DNA of 64,000 nucleotides from Chryseobacterium sp. OSA05B (GCF_019970065.1 NZ_JAHXYH010000006.1:186001-250000), one strand, 5' to 3'; shown: positions 35,068 through 43,917, counted from the stretch's first letter. Notes: a model not told the origin generated them from the sequence alone. Numbers and translations are program-made.

Positions 35068-35400
35068 AATTACTATTTTTTGGTGGTTATTTTAGTTATA
35101 GAATACTGAGAAAATATAGATATAACGCAAGCCTTTTTACTATAAAAAATCCTTACCTCTCTCAAATTTAGCTAATAAATTATAATTCCTATCCCTATAA
35201 ACTATTAAAATTTCATCATATTGAACTAAGCTTAACCTGAATTCAGGTTAAATTGGAGAATGAAAGTTATGGTTTTGGGATATGTGTGAGCTGGCTTTCA
35301 GTTGCTGGTTGCTTATCTTGATCACTAAACCTCTAGCTTCTAACTTCTAATAACAAAAACTCCGCATCAATGTGCGGAGCCTTTGTTATTTATGTGGATA
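35068..35400. promoter_or_regulatory. Intergenic region with a 20-bp perfect palindrome
   Basis: No gene was seen in these 333 bp. The main structure is TTAACCTGAATTCAGGTTAA at 35232-35251, symmetric on all 20 positions, 165 bp before the poxB start. It has no T run, so an operator is more likely than a terminator. Confidence 0.5.
35360..35379 (-). terminator. Terminator of lysA
   Basis: CTCCGCA (35360-35366) and TGCGGAG (35373-35379), a perfect 7-bp stem; on the minus strand it is followed by TTTTTGTTATT. It lies about 20 bp after the lysA stop. Confidence 0.8.
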
Positions 35401-36600
35401 TTAAATTACTTCTATCTGATTTCTTAGCAGATCTTCAAACTCGTCTCTTTTACGAATAAGGAGCGCTTTTCCGTCTAAGAATAATACTTCAGCCGGTTTT
35501 AATCTTGAATTAAAGTTGGAACTCATTTCAAAGCCGTAAGCTCCTGCATTATGAAAAGCCAGAATATCACCTTCTCTTACTTCATTCAGCTTTCTGTCCC
35601 ATGCAAAAGTATCGGTTTCACAGATGTTTCCTACAACCGTATAGATTCTTTCCGCTCCTTTTGGATTGGAAAGGTTTTCGATCTTGTGATAAGAGTCATA
35701 GAACATCGGACGGATCAGGTGGTTAAATCCTGAATTTACTCCTACGAATACAGTAGCTGTCGTTTGCTTGATGACATTAGCTTTTACTAAAAGATATCCG
35801 CTTTTTCCTACTAAGAATTTTCCTGGTTCAAACCATAATTCGAATTTTCTTCCTGTAGATTTTGTAAAATCGGATATTACTTTTTCCACCTTCTTACCTA
35901 ATGTTCTCACGTCCGTTTCTTCTTCACTGTCCTGATACGGAATTTTGAAGCCGCTTCCCATATCAAGATATTTAAGATTAGGAAAATGCTCAGACAGTTC
36001 CAGCATGATATCCAGTGCCTGAAGGAAAACGTCCGGATCCTTGATCTCGCTTCCTGTGTGCATGTGAAGACCTTCCACATTAAGGTTGGTACTTTTCATG
36101 ACTCTTTCGATATGACGAACCTGGTGGATAGAAATCCCGAACTTGCTGTCGATATGTCCCGTTGAAATTTTATAGTTTCCGCCTGCGAAAATATGCGGAT
36201 TGATTCTTACAAGGATCGGATACGTATTTCCGTATTTATTCCCGAACTGCTCAAGAATAGAAATATTATCTATGTTAATATGAACTCCGAAAGCCATTGC
36301 TTCTTCTATTTCAGCCAGGTCAACACAATTGGGAGTAAAGAGGATTTTCTCTTTCGGAAACCCTACTTTTAGTCCTAATCTGACTTCATTAATAGATACG
36401 CAATCCAAAGAAGCACCCAAGTTCTTGACGTACTTTAAAATGTTGATGTTTGTCAACGCCTTTGCCGCATAGAAAAACTTTGTGTGTTTTAAAAAAGAAG
36501 ATGTAAGTTTCTCGTATTGAACTTTGATGGATTCAGCATCATAAACATACACCGGGGAGCCAAAATCATTGGCAATCTTTAATAATTCTTTTGAATTCAT
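35401..36600 (-). CDS. lysA: Diaminopimelate decarboxylase
   Basis: 399 aa. Fold III PLP enzyme: FYAAKALTNINIL (PLP Lys), HMHTGSEI (His-Thr-Gly), LDMGSGFKIPY (glycine loop), EPGKFLVGKSGYL (EPGR-type) and CETDTFAWDR (substrate Cys). It makes L-lysine from meso-diaminopimelate, the last step of the pathway. The message carries a leader with a Lys-rich mini-ORF and terminator hairpin (36617-36780), suggesting control by lysine supply. Confidence 0.92.
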   Translation of the reverse strand: MNSKELLKIANDFGSPVYVYDAESIKVQYEKLTSSFLKHTKFFYAAKALTNINILKYVKNLGASLDCVSINEVRLGLKVGFPKEKILFTPNCVDLAEIEEAMAFGVHINIDNISILEQFGNKYGNTYPILVRINPHIFAGGNYKISTGHIDSKFGISIHQVRHIERVMKSTNLNVEGLHMHTGSEIKDPDVFLQALDIMLELSEHFPNLKYLDMGSGFKIPYQDSEEETDVRTLGKKVEKVISDFTKSTGRKFELWFEPGKFLVGKSGYLLVKANVIKQTTATVFVGVNSGFNHLIRPMFYDSYHKIENLSNPKGAERIYTVVGNICETDTFAWDRKLNEVREGDILAFHNAGAYGFEMSSNFNSRLKPAEVLFLDGKALLIRKRDEFEDLLRNQIEVI

Positions 36601-36616
36601 AATTTCATTTTAACAT

Positions 36617-36650
36617 AAAAAAAGGCAGATTCTTAGATAAAGAGCCTGCC
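36617..36650 (-). terminator. Terminator/attenuator hairpin directly before lysA
   Basis: On the minus strand GGCAG (36624-36628) and CTGCC (36646-36650) pair, with an inner TCTT/AAGA helix, followed by seven T residues (plus-strand A 36617-36623). The T run ends 17 nt before the lysA ATG, so it lies in the lysA leader and downstream of the promoter at 36773. Confidence 0.65.
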
Positions 36651-36681
36651 ACATTGATTATTTTTATGCAAGACAAGTCTT

Positions 36682-36753
36682 TTAAATATTCCAAACCTTA
36701 GAGAACTTTACAGTTCCCTTCTTTCCAGTTTTTATTTGTTTAAAATGTTGCAT
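36682..36753 (-). CDS. Possible 23-aa leader peptide of lysA
   Basis: A short reading frame (ATG 36753, TAA 36682) of 23 codons with six Lys codons (positions 5, 8, 11, 12, 16, 19); it begins MQHFKQIKTGKKG. It lies between the promoter box and the terminator hairpin of lysA. The lysines are spread rather than in one run, so a classic ribosome-stalling peptide is plausible but not proven. It could also be chance. Confidence 0.4.
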   Translation of the reverse strand: MQHFKQIKTGKKGTVKFSKVWNI

Positions 36754-36772
36754 TGCTTCTATTTATTTTTTA

Positions 36773-36780
36773 CAAAAATA
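36773..36780 (-). promoter_or_regulatory. -7 box of the lysA leader promoter
   Basis: TATTTTTG on the minus strand (full match to TAnnTTTG), about 20 nt before the leader ATG at 36753. The -33 region is only TTTTC at 20 bp. Confidence 0.5.
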
Positions 36781-36859
36781 CTATTTATTTTTTATTTCAG
36801 GAAAATTGATTTTAAGGCATCTCCTTTTTGATAGAACTCTTACATTCTAAAACTCATTG

Positions 36860-38083
36860 CTATTTAGGCAATGGCAATGTCTCAAAATCTCCGCGAAGAA
36901 GCGCTAATTGAAGATCATTATGCAAATCTGTAGAAGGCAATGGAAGATCAATTTTCAGTTTCGCAATCTTGCTCATCGTTTGAATCTGCGTAAACAGGTC
37001 GTAAAAACCATAAGACATGATTTTTCCGTTTTCAATAATCAGGAACATTTTTTCACCTAATTTTCTTCCCTGTCCCAGCCAAAGTTCATTTCTCTTTCTG
37101 AAATCGATCTTTTTCATGAAAGCATTAACATCGTTAAATTCTTCATGAAGATTGATAAACTGAACGGCTTTTGTTCCCTGCGTAAATGATCTGAATTTCA
37201 GGATTGGCTTTTCTGTTTTGTTGAGCTTATTCTTTTCAACAATGTATTTATTGTTTCTGAAATAAAGCCCGAACTGAAATGTTTCTCTTTTTTTGATGTT
37301 CTTGGAATTCAGGATCAGTTTGGCGATAATATCTGTTCCCGTAAGCTCATAATTGATCTGTTCCACCTCTTTCTGAAGCTCTTCCCACTTCTTGGACTTG
37401 GAATTAAAGATCTTCTTTGAAAATTTATTGATATCCTGAACATAATCTGATAAAATGATTTTCCCTGCTTCGTTCTGGAAGTAGACAAAACCTTTTTCAT
37501 TCGGAAGATCTTGGGTCAGGACTTTAATCTTATTAATGTAGGTCTTGGCATTGGTTTCGTCATGTTGCTTCTGGATAATCTCATTCTCTGTATCTTTTGA
37601 GATCAGAAGCTTGAACAGTTCCAACGTTGCCCTTGCATCCCCTTCTGCTCTGTGGTGGTTCGTTAATGGAATCCCCAACGATTTAACCAGTTTTCCCAAT
37701 GAGTAGCTTACCTCATCCGGAATCATTTTCTTCGCCAAAGGAATCGTATCTAAAGTATTGGTCTGAAAATCATAACCCAGCCTTTTGAAAGACTGGCGCA
37801 GCATCCTGTAATCAAAATCAATATTATGCCCTACAAGCGTTGTATTCTGAGTGATCTCAATGACTCTTTTGGCTATTTCGTGAAATTTAGGCGCGGTTTT
37901 AACCATTTTGGGCGTAATACTTGTCAGTTTCTGCACAAAAGGGGTGATGTCACTTTCAGGATTTACGAGAGATATAAACTGGTCAGTGATTTTCTGACCA
38001 TCGTACCTGTAGATGGCTATATCTATAATGCATTCATTTCTATAACCTGCACCATTACTTTCTATATCTATAATCGAATACAT
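36860..38083 (-). CDS. DnaQ-like exonuclease with degenerate GIY-YIG domain
   Basis: 407 aa. Residues 1-165 are a DEDDh 3'-5' exonuclease with all expected residues: D6 and E8 (IDIES), D91 (HNIDFDY), H144 and D149 (HHRAEGDA). Residues ~190-270 align to the UvrC/Cho GIY-YIG fold (LPNEKGFVYFQNEAGKI, then INYELTGTDIIAKLILNS), but GIY is GFV, the YIG tyrosine/glycine pair is LSD, the catalytic Arg is Lys, and the metal-binding Glu is Ile. So the second nuclease is probably inactive and may bind DNA. Exo-UvrC fusions are known in bacteria. Role likely in DNA repair. Confidence 0.85.
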   Translation of the reverse strand: MYSIIDIESNGAGYRNECIIDIAIYRYDGQKITDQFISLVNPESDITPFVQKLTSITPKMVKTAPKFHEIAKRVIEITQNTTLVGHNIDFDYRMLRQSFKRLGYDFQTNTLDTIPLAKKMIPDEVSYSLGKLVKSLGIPLTNHHRAEGDARATLELFKLLISKDTENEIIQKQHDETNAKTYINKIKVLTQDLPNEKGFVYFQNEAGKIILSDYVQDINKFSKKIFNSKSKKWEELQKEVEQINYELTGTDIIAKLILNSKNIKKRETFQFGLYFRNNKYIVEKNKLNKTEKPILKFRSFTQGTKAVQFINLHEEFNDVNAFMKKIDFRKRNELWLGQGRKLGEKMFLIIENGKIMSYGFYDLFTQIQTMSKIAKLKIDLPLPSTDLHNDLQLALLRGDFETLPLPK

Positions 38084-38481
38084 TGAGTTGTAGTTATACT
38101 GCTATTTTTTATGATTAATATTAATAATTTCCTTCATCATCAGCCTGGAGCATAAAGTTATAAAGCTTAGTACATAACCCATGCCATCTGTCTATACTAG
38201 CTATAATTGTATCTGCTGTCCATCTTTGATATTCAATACAAATACCATAGAAATTACATACAGACCGATCCCTGAAATTATTCCTCCAAATAACTGACAG
38301 AGCCATTTTTTATCCGCCGGCAAAGGCAGTCCTGCTAAAATAACAAAAAATATGTCAAAAAAAAGTAAACCGGGCATTGATCCCCTTCATAACCGGATTC
38401 AAAACAGCCAGTACGATCCATTAAAAAACTGATACTCTTTTCTTAGCAGGATTATATTTATATCGAATTAATTTTAAGATA
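38084..38481 (-). pseudogene. Probable remnant of a small membrane-protein gene
   Basis: Minus strand, about 38120-38480. Protein-like phrases appear in different frames: ILKLIRYKYNPAKKRVSVF, then WIVLAVLNPVMKG, then FFVILAGLPLPADKKWLCQL and GGIISGIGLYVISMVFVL. They are separated by frameshifts (one at a poly-T tract) and stops. Homology to a known protein was not recognised. The stretch is otherwise gene-free. Confidence 0.35.
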
Positions 38482-40008
38482 CTATCTCTTTCTTCCACCC
38501 AGTCCGAACATTCCCAGGATGGCTTTTGCTCCTTCACGCATCAACGTGCTGGTGAATGTTCTTCCGGCTTTGCTTTGAAGCACCTGCTCAAACATTCCCG
38601 GCTCTTCTTTTAGTGGTCTGGATTTTTGGGTTGGTGCAGGATTCTGTGCGGCCTGCTCCATTCTGTTCGTTAATATTTCGTAAGCTGATTCTTTATCAAC
38701 AGGCACTTCATATTTGGCAACTAAAGCTGAATTCCCTGTTAATTCCGAAATTTCTGCATCACTTAAAACATCCATTCTGGATTCCGGAGAGATCAGATAC
38801 GTATGAACAAGTGGTGTAGGAATTCCTTTTTCATCCAAAGCGGTGACAAAAGCTTCTCCGATTCCCAGATTCTGAATCAGGCTGGATGCGTTATAAAATT
38901 CCGTGGTAGGGTAATTTTCTACAGCTTTCGTGATTTCTTTTTTATCTTTTGCCGTAAACCCTCTCAAAGCATGCTGAATCTTTAATCCCAGCTGAGACAA
39001 AACATTTTCAGGAACATCGCCCGGAATCTGAGTGATAAAGTAAATACCCACTCCTTTGGAACGGATCAGCTTGACCATTGTCTCAATCTGTGAAAGCAAT
39101 GCTTTTGAAGCTTCATCAAAAATCAGGTGGGCTTCATCGATGAAAAGAACTAATTTAGGCTTTCCGCTGTCTCCTTCTTCAGGGAAAGTCATATAAATTT
39201 CAGCAAAAAGCGAAAGCATAAATGTGGAGAACAGCTGTGGCTTACTTTGGATCTCAGCTACTCTTAAAATATTTACGACTCCTTTTCCATCTCTGATTTC
39301 AAGAAGATCATGAACATCAAAACTTAATTCACCGAAGAAATCAGATGCTCCCTGCTGCTCCAGTGCAACAATAGACCTTAGAATAGTTCCCAAAGAAGCC
39401 GAAGCGATGGATCCGTAGTTGGCTGCCAGTTCAGCTTTTCCCTGTGCATTATCTGTTACGTATTGCAGAACTTTCTTTAAATCATTTAAATCAATTAATG
39501 GAAGACCTTTATCATCACAATATTTGAAAACAATAGACATGATACTCTGCTGGGTATCATTCAGCTCAAGAATTTTGCTTAATAAAACCGGTCCGAATTC
39601 TGTCACGGTCGCCCTCAGCTTCACTCCTTTCCCACCGGAAATACTCATCAATTCTACCGGAAAAGCTTGTGGATTGTAAGGAAGCTGGGTTTTAGCATAT
39701 CTTTCTTCAATGATGGGATTCATCTGCCCGGTTTCTGCAATTCCTGAAAAGTCACCTTTAATATCCAACACCAAAGAAGGAACTCCTGCGTGAGAAAGCT
39801 GTTCTGCAAAAACCTGAAGTGTTTTGGTTTTCCCAGTTCCTGTAGCACCCGCAATAAGTCCGTGTCGGTTGATAGTCTTCAAAGGAATCGTTACATTTAC
39901 TTCCGGAACTACTTCCCCGTCCAGCATTCCTTTTCCTAATATAATGTGTTCTCCTTTTGGAGTATATCTTGCATTTAGTTCTTCAATAAATTGTGTTTTA
40001 TCTGCCAT
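38482..40008 (-). CDS. HerA-like ATPase, DUF853 family
   Basis: 508 aa. Walker A AGATGTGKTKTLQVFAEQL near residue 55, LVLDIKGDFSG, Walker B KLVLFIDEAHLIFDEA, and arginine-rich sensor region LIRSKGVGIYFITQIPGDVP. It matches DUF853/YjgR, FtsK-HerA superfamily ATPases of unknown cellular role. It ends in a conserved basic tail (MFGLGGRKR). Confidence 0.88.
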   Translation of the reverse strand: MADKTQFIEELNARYTPKGEHIILGKGMLDGEVVPEVNVTIPLKTINRHGLIAGATGTGKTKTLQVFAEQLSHAGVPSLVLDIKGDFSGIAETGQMNPIIEERYAKTQLPYNPQAFPVELMSISGGKGVKLRATVTEFGPVLLSKILELNDTQQSIMSIVFKYCDDKGLPLIDLNDLKKVLQYVTDNAQGKAELAANYGSIASASLGTILRSIVALEQQGASDFFGELSFDVHDLLEIRDGKGVVNILRVAEIQSKPQLFSTFMLSLFAEIYMTFPEEGDSGKPKLVLFIDEAHLIFDEASKALLSQIETMVKLIRSKGVGIYFITQIPGDVPENVLSQLGLKIQHALRGFTAKDKKEITKAVENYPTTEFYNASSLIQNLGIGEAFVTALDEKGIPTPLVHTYLISPESRMDVLSDAEISELTGNSALVAKYEVPVDKESAYEILTNRMEQAAQNPAPTQKSRPLKEEPGMFEQVLQSKAGRTFTSTLMREGAKAILGMFGLGGRKR

Positions 40009-40387
40009 CTGATCTTTTTTAACTTATAAATATAAAAGTTTTTGTAAAATATTTGGGTATTAAAGTCATATTACATAATAATCTTAGTTAATACGACGGA
40101 AAAAAATAGGTCAAACCCATCCTTTGCAAATTTTAAACCATGAAGTGAAATACACTGGACACAATGTCTTTAAACAAAGGCACTACATAATTATTTTCAC
40201 TTCCTGAGCATGATAAAAAACAGTCTCCAAAATTAAGGTTCTTTCTTCCCTGTTTTTCGTTTGAAAACAAAGGGCTTTAAGGCTTACAGCCGCATAATAT
40301 TGAAATAAACTATCGTCCGGATTTAACATTTCGTTTACAATTCATCTAATACTTTGTATCTTTATCTAAAATTTAAAAAAGATCCCA
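40009..40387 (+). promoter_or_regulatory. Gene-free upstream region of the sulfide operon
   Basis: No gene or strong hairpin was seen. A possible -7 box TATCTTTA (40357-40364, one mismatch) lies 24 bp before the ATG at 40388, preceded by TTTAC about 19 bp upstream. Confidence 0.3.
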
Positions 40388-41797
40388 ATGAAAATTGAAC
40401 AAATATATACGGGCTGTCTGGCTCAGGGTGCCTATTATATTGTATCAGAAAATGAAGCTGTGATTATTGATCCGCTGAGAGAGGTAAAACCTTATCTGGA
40501 TCGCCTTGACAAAGACAATGTAACTTTAAAATATATTTTCGAGACCCATTTCCACGCGGATTTTGTTTCAGGACATTTGGATCTGAGTAAAAAGACAGGA
40601 GCTCCTATTGTTTACGGACCTACTGCCCAGCCTGCATTTGAGGCTATCATCGCTGAAGACAACCAGATCTTTGAGATCGGAAACATAAAAATAAAAGTAC
40701 TTCACACTCCCGGACATACGATGGAGAGTACCACTTATCTCTTAATCGACGAAAATGGAACTGAAACCGCTATTTTCACCGGCGATACTCTGTTTTTAGG
40801 GGATGTTGGAAGACCTGACCTTGCGCAGAAAGCAACCAATCTTACTCAGGAAGATCTTGCAGGAATTCTGTATGACAGTCTTCACAGCAAAATCCTTCCA
40901 CTGGATGACAGCATTACGGTGTATCCTGCACACGGCGCCGGTTCAGCATGCGGAAAAAATATGCAGAAAGAAACCGTGGACATTCTGGGAAATCAGAAAA
41001 AAACCAATTACGCCCTTAATCAGCCGGACAAAGAATCATTTATCAGAGAAGTTCTTGACGGTCTTACCGCTCCACCGAAGTATTTCGGAATGAATGTGGC
41101 GATGAACAAAGGCGGATACGAAAGCCTTGATGTGGTGATGAATAAAGGATTAAGCCCTATTGCTGCCGAAGATTTTGAAGCTTTTGCAGAAGAAACAGGT
41201 GCATTGATTTTAGATACCAGAAGCCCTGCAGAATTCCATAAAGGATTTATTCCAAATTCTGTCAACATAGGCTTGAAAGGAGATTTCGCACCATGGGTTG
41301 GAAATATGATCGTAGATGTGAAGCACCCTATTCTGCTTGTAGCCGACGAAGGAACTGAAGAAGAAGTAATTACCCGATTAAGCAGAGTCGGATTCGACAA
41401 TGTGGTAGGATATTTAGACGGAAGCTTTGCATCATGGAAATCTACCGGAAAAGAAACTGACGAAATTAAAAGAATATCTCCCGCTGAATTCGCAGAACAG
41501 TTTACAGAAAATGCCAAAGTGATTGATGTGAGAAAGCTGAGCGAGTATTCTGCTGAACATGTTGACAATGCATACAACAAACCGTTGGACACCATCAGTG
41601 ACTGGGTAAAGACCATTGATGATTCTGAACATTTCTTCCTGCACTGTGCCGGAGGATACAGAAGCATGATCGCCGCAAGCATCCTTAACGCTCATGGAAT
41701 CAGAAACTTTACAGAAATAGAAGGAGGTTTCAGCGGCATCAAAAAAACAGAAAAATTCCCGACTACAGATTTTGTTTGTCAGTCAAAAACATTATAG
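40388..41797 (+). CDS. MBL-fold persulfide dioxygenase fused to two rhodanese domains
   Basis: 469 aa. Residues 1-~245 are a metallo-beta-lactamase/ETHE1-like domain with THFHADFVSGH, HTPGHTMES, FTGDTLFLGDVGRPDL and YPAHGAGSACGK. Two rhodanese domains follow: the first (~265-355) has VADEG where the Cys should be and is likely inactive; the second (~365-460) has the active loop HCAGGYRS. The reaction inferred is oxidation of glutathione or protein persulfide to sulfite, with sulfur transfer. It heads an operon with a lipoprotein rhodanese and thioredoxin. Confidence 0.88.
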   Translation: MKIEQIYTGCLAQGAYYIVSENEAVIIDPLREVKPYLDRLDKDNVTLKYIFETHFHADFVSGHLDLSKKTGAPIVYGPTAQPAFEAIIAEDNQIFEIGNIKIKVLHTPGHTMESTTYLLIDENGTETAIFTGDTLFLGDVGRPDLAQKATNLTQEDLAGILYDSLHSKILPLDDSITVYPAHGAGSACGKNMQKETVDILGNQKKTNYALNQPDKESFIREVLDGLTAPPKYFGMNVAMNKGGYESLDVVMNKGLSPIAAEDFEAFAEETGALILDTRSPAEFHKGFIPNSVNIGLKGDFAPWVGNMIVDVKHPILLVADEGTEEEVITRLSRVGFDNVVGYLDGSFASWKSTGKETDEIKRISPAEFAEQFTENAKVIDVRKLSEYSAEHVDNAYNKPLDTISDWVKTIDDSEHFFLHCAGGYRSMIAASILNAHGIRNFTEIEGGFSGIKKTEKFPTTDFVCQSKTL

Positions 41798-41798
41798 C

Positions 41799-42176
41799 AT
41801 GCTGAAAGGAAAGATTTTCGGATATATTCTGATTTCTAGTTTAGCGTTAACAGCCTGTAAAACAAAATCTACAGCTGATCATCCAAAAGCAGACATCAAA
41901 CAAATAGTCAAGAGTTCTGATATCACGCTGGTAGATGTAAGAATTCCGGAACAGTATGAGGCAGGGACCGCAAAAGGCGCTATCAACATTCCTTTAGCTG
42001 AAATAGAGAACAATATCGATTCGCTGAAAGGCAAAAAGGTGGTTGTTTTCTGCAATAAGGGAATTCAGGCTGATCAGGCTATGGACATCTTAAAGAAAAA
42101 CGGCGTAGAAGCCTACGACGGTACAACCTGGAAAAATGTAAAAGCTATTCAGGAAGAGAACACCTCCGGAAAATAA
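41799..42176 (+). CDS. Rhodanese-domain lipoprotein
   Basis: 125 aa from ATG 41799 (MLKGKIFGYILISSLALTAC), chosen because a lipobox (LTAC) then sits at the right distance and only one base separates it from the previous stop. The rhodanese loop VVVFCNKGIQADQA has the active Cys. The protein should be periplasmic and membrane-anchored, and may take sulfur at the cell surface for the dioxygenase upstream. Confidence 0.85.
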   Translation: MLKGKIFGYILISSLALTACKTKSTADHPKADIKQIVKSSDITLVDVRIPEQYEAGTAKGAINIPLAEIENNIDSLKGKKVVVFCNKGIQADQAMDILKKNGVEAYDGTTWKNVKAIQEENTSGK

Positions 42177-42239
42177 AATATAATGAGCCATCAGGATTTA
42201 TCTCAATGAAGTTCTGATGGTGTACAAAAAACCAAAACT

Positions 42240-42539
42240 ATGTCACAAAAATTTCAGGAAATCATCAATTCGGAAAGACCGGTACTTATTGACTTTTTTG
42301 CCACGTGGTGTCAGCCATGCAAAGTACAGTCATCCGTTTTAAATACGGTAAAAGAAAATATTGGCGAAGGCGCGAGAATCATCAAAGTGGATGTAGACCA
42401 ATATCCGGCTTTGGCTGCTCAATACGGAGTAAGAGGTGTTCCTACCCTTGCGGTCTTCAAAAATGGTGAACTCTTATGGAAAGAAAGCGGTGTGCATGAC
42501 GTGAATTCACTTACAGAACTGCTTAAACAATATGCTTAA
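42240..42539 (+). CDS. trxA: Thioredoxin
   Basis: 99 aa. DFFATWCQPCKVQS carries the redox pair (CQPC in place of the classic CGPC); the cis-Pro is in GVRGVPTLAVFK. No signal peptide, so cytoplasmic. In this context it probably reduces persulfides or the rhodanese. The variant active site may alter redox potential. Confidence 0.9.
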   Translation: MSQKFQEIINSERPVLIDFFATWCQPCKVQSSVLNTVKENIGEGARIIKVDVDQYPALAAQYGVRGVPTLAVFKNGELLWKESGVHDVNSLTELLKQYA

Positions 42540-42550
42540 TGAGACTGAGA

Positions 42551-42585
42551 CTAAGGTTTAGCATGAATATTAACCTAAACCTTAG
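42551..42585. terminator. Bidirectional hairpin between trxA and the amidase gene
   Basis: CTAAGGTTTAG (42551-42561) and CTAAACCTTAG (42575-42585) form an 11-bp perfect stem between two converging genes. No strong T run, so termination is by position and stem only. Confidence 0.55.
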
Positions 42586-42598
42586 CCTCAATCTACTC

Positions 42599-43351
42599 TT
42601 ATAATTCAATTGAAAACTGATCTCTGTCGTTCAGAAACTGAAAATGTTGCCTGAAATTTTTTAATTCATCCATATTCAGTTCTGCAGAGATGATATTTCC
42701 GTTCTTTTGAGAAATCTCAGTTCCATCAGCAAAAAAGCAGTGCGAGCTTTCCTGGTAAAAAAGATTATTTCCGTCTGTCCCAATTCGATTTAAACCAAAG
42801 ACAAAAGACAGATTTTCTATTGCTCTAGCTTTCAAAAGATGTTCCCAGGCTCCCACTCTTTTCTCCGGCCAGTTGGCAATATATAAGACGGCATCATAAT
42901 CATCATTATTCCTTGCAAAAACAGGAAAACGAAGGTCATAGCAAACCTGCAACAGGATCCTGAATCCTTTATAATTCACAATGACCCTTTTGTGTCCCGG
43001 ACTATACACTTTATCTTCTCCTGAAAATGAAAACAGATGTCTTTTATCGTAGAAAAAACTTTCAGAATCCGGCTGTACAAAGTACATTCTGTTGTAAAAA
43101 TGTCCCCCTTGTTCTACGGGAGCACTTCCACAGAAGACTGCATTTTTTTCTTTAGCCATTTTCTTCAGAAACTCCAGAGATTCTTCATTCCTGTCCGAAA
43201 CTTCAGCCGCATCCATGCAGAAGCCGGTAGAGAACATTTCAGGAAGCAGGAAAATATCAGCCTCCACATCTTTAAACTGTTCTTCGATCAATTGAAAATT
43301 TTTGTCTTTATTTTTCCAGACAATATCTAAATTAAGTCCTGCTATTCTCAT
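42599..43351 (-). CDS. Nitrilase-family omega-amidase (YafV-like)
   Basis: 250 aa. The catalytic triad of the carbon-nitrogen hydrolases is visible: E38 in LLPEMFSTGF, Lys in YDKRHLFSF and Cys in LQVCYDLRFPVF. The omega-amidase subgroup splits 2-oxoglutaramate/2-oxosuccinamate. Converges on trxA with a hairpin between them. Confidence 0.88.
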   Translation of the reverse strand: MRIAGLNLDIVWKNKDKNFQLIEEQFKDVEADIFLLPEMFSTGFCMDAAEVSDRNEESLEFLKKMAKEKNAVFCGSAPVEQGGHFYNRMYFVQPDSESFFYDKRHLFSFSGEDKVYSPGHKRVIVNYKGFRILLQVCYDLRFPVFARNNDDYDAVLYIANWPEKRVGAWEHLLKARAIENLSFVFGLNRIGTDGNNLFYQESSHCFFADGTEISQKNGNIISAELNMDELKNFRQHFQFLNDRDQFSIEL

Positions 43352-43404
43352 AAACTTTGTTAAATAACTTCAATAAAAATACGATTTTCCAATGATTTCG
43401 GTTC

Positions 43405-43412
43405 TATTTTTG
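43405..43412 (+). promoter_or_regulatory. -7 box of the outer-membrane barrel gene
   Basis: TATTTTTG, 44 bp before ATG 43457. No convincing -33. Confidence 0.4.
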
Positions 43413-43456
43413 ATGAGGATATTTTTCATTATTATCATTTAATAAAAGTAAAGTTT

Positions 43457-43897
43457 ATGAAGAAATTGTTTTTTGTGTTGATGATCGCTTTTTTCGGAAC
43501 GGCAGCCAATGCTCAGGCTTATACAGGAAAAGGTGACCAGAAAATTCAGCTGGGATTGAGTGCATGGGGCTATGGAACGGGAGTTACGGGAACTTATGAC
43601 TATGGGTTGAACAAACTTATTTCGGTAGGTGCCGGTCTTAATGCGTATTTTGGTGACTATAAAGATAATGACAAAGACAACCGTGTTTTTGTATTCGGAA
43701 GACTGAATTTCCACCTTCAGGAAGCTCTTGATCTGCCCTCCAAATGGGATATCTATCCTGGTGTAGACGTAGGAGTGCTGGGTAAGGATTTTGGAATCGG
43801 GGCGCACATCGGAGCCCGTTACTTTTTCACGGAGAAAGTGGGTGTTTTTGCAGAAGTAGGCAACAACGGCAGTATCGGTGTTTCTTTCAATCTGTAA
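43457..43897 (+). CDS. Small outer-membrane beta-barrel protein
   Basis: 146 aa. Signal peptide to residue ~20 (GTAANAQA). The rest alternates hydrophobic and polar residues in short strands with Gly/Tyr (GLSAWGYGTGVTGTYDYGL, then GVFAEVGNNGSIGVSFNL) and ends in Leu preceded by Phe, as outer-membrane barrels do. DUF6646-like by recollection. Role unknown; monocistronic with a terminator. Confidence 0.7.
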   Translation: MKKLFFVLMIAFFGTAANAQAYTGKGDQKIQLGLSAWGYGTGVTGTYDYGLNKLISVGAGLNAYFGDYKDNDKDNRVFVFGRLNFHLQEALDLPSKWDIYPGVDVGVLGKDFGIGAHIGARYFFTEKVGVFAEVGNNGSIGVSFNL

Positions 43898-43917
43898 AAT
43901 CCGCTAAATATATGACA

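Noticed and set aside
41020..41682. 220-aa minus-strand frame opposite the persulfide dioxygenase
   Set aside because: Antisense to a gene with clear catalytic motifs; its translation has no recognisable family.
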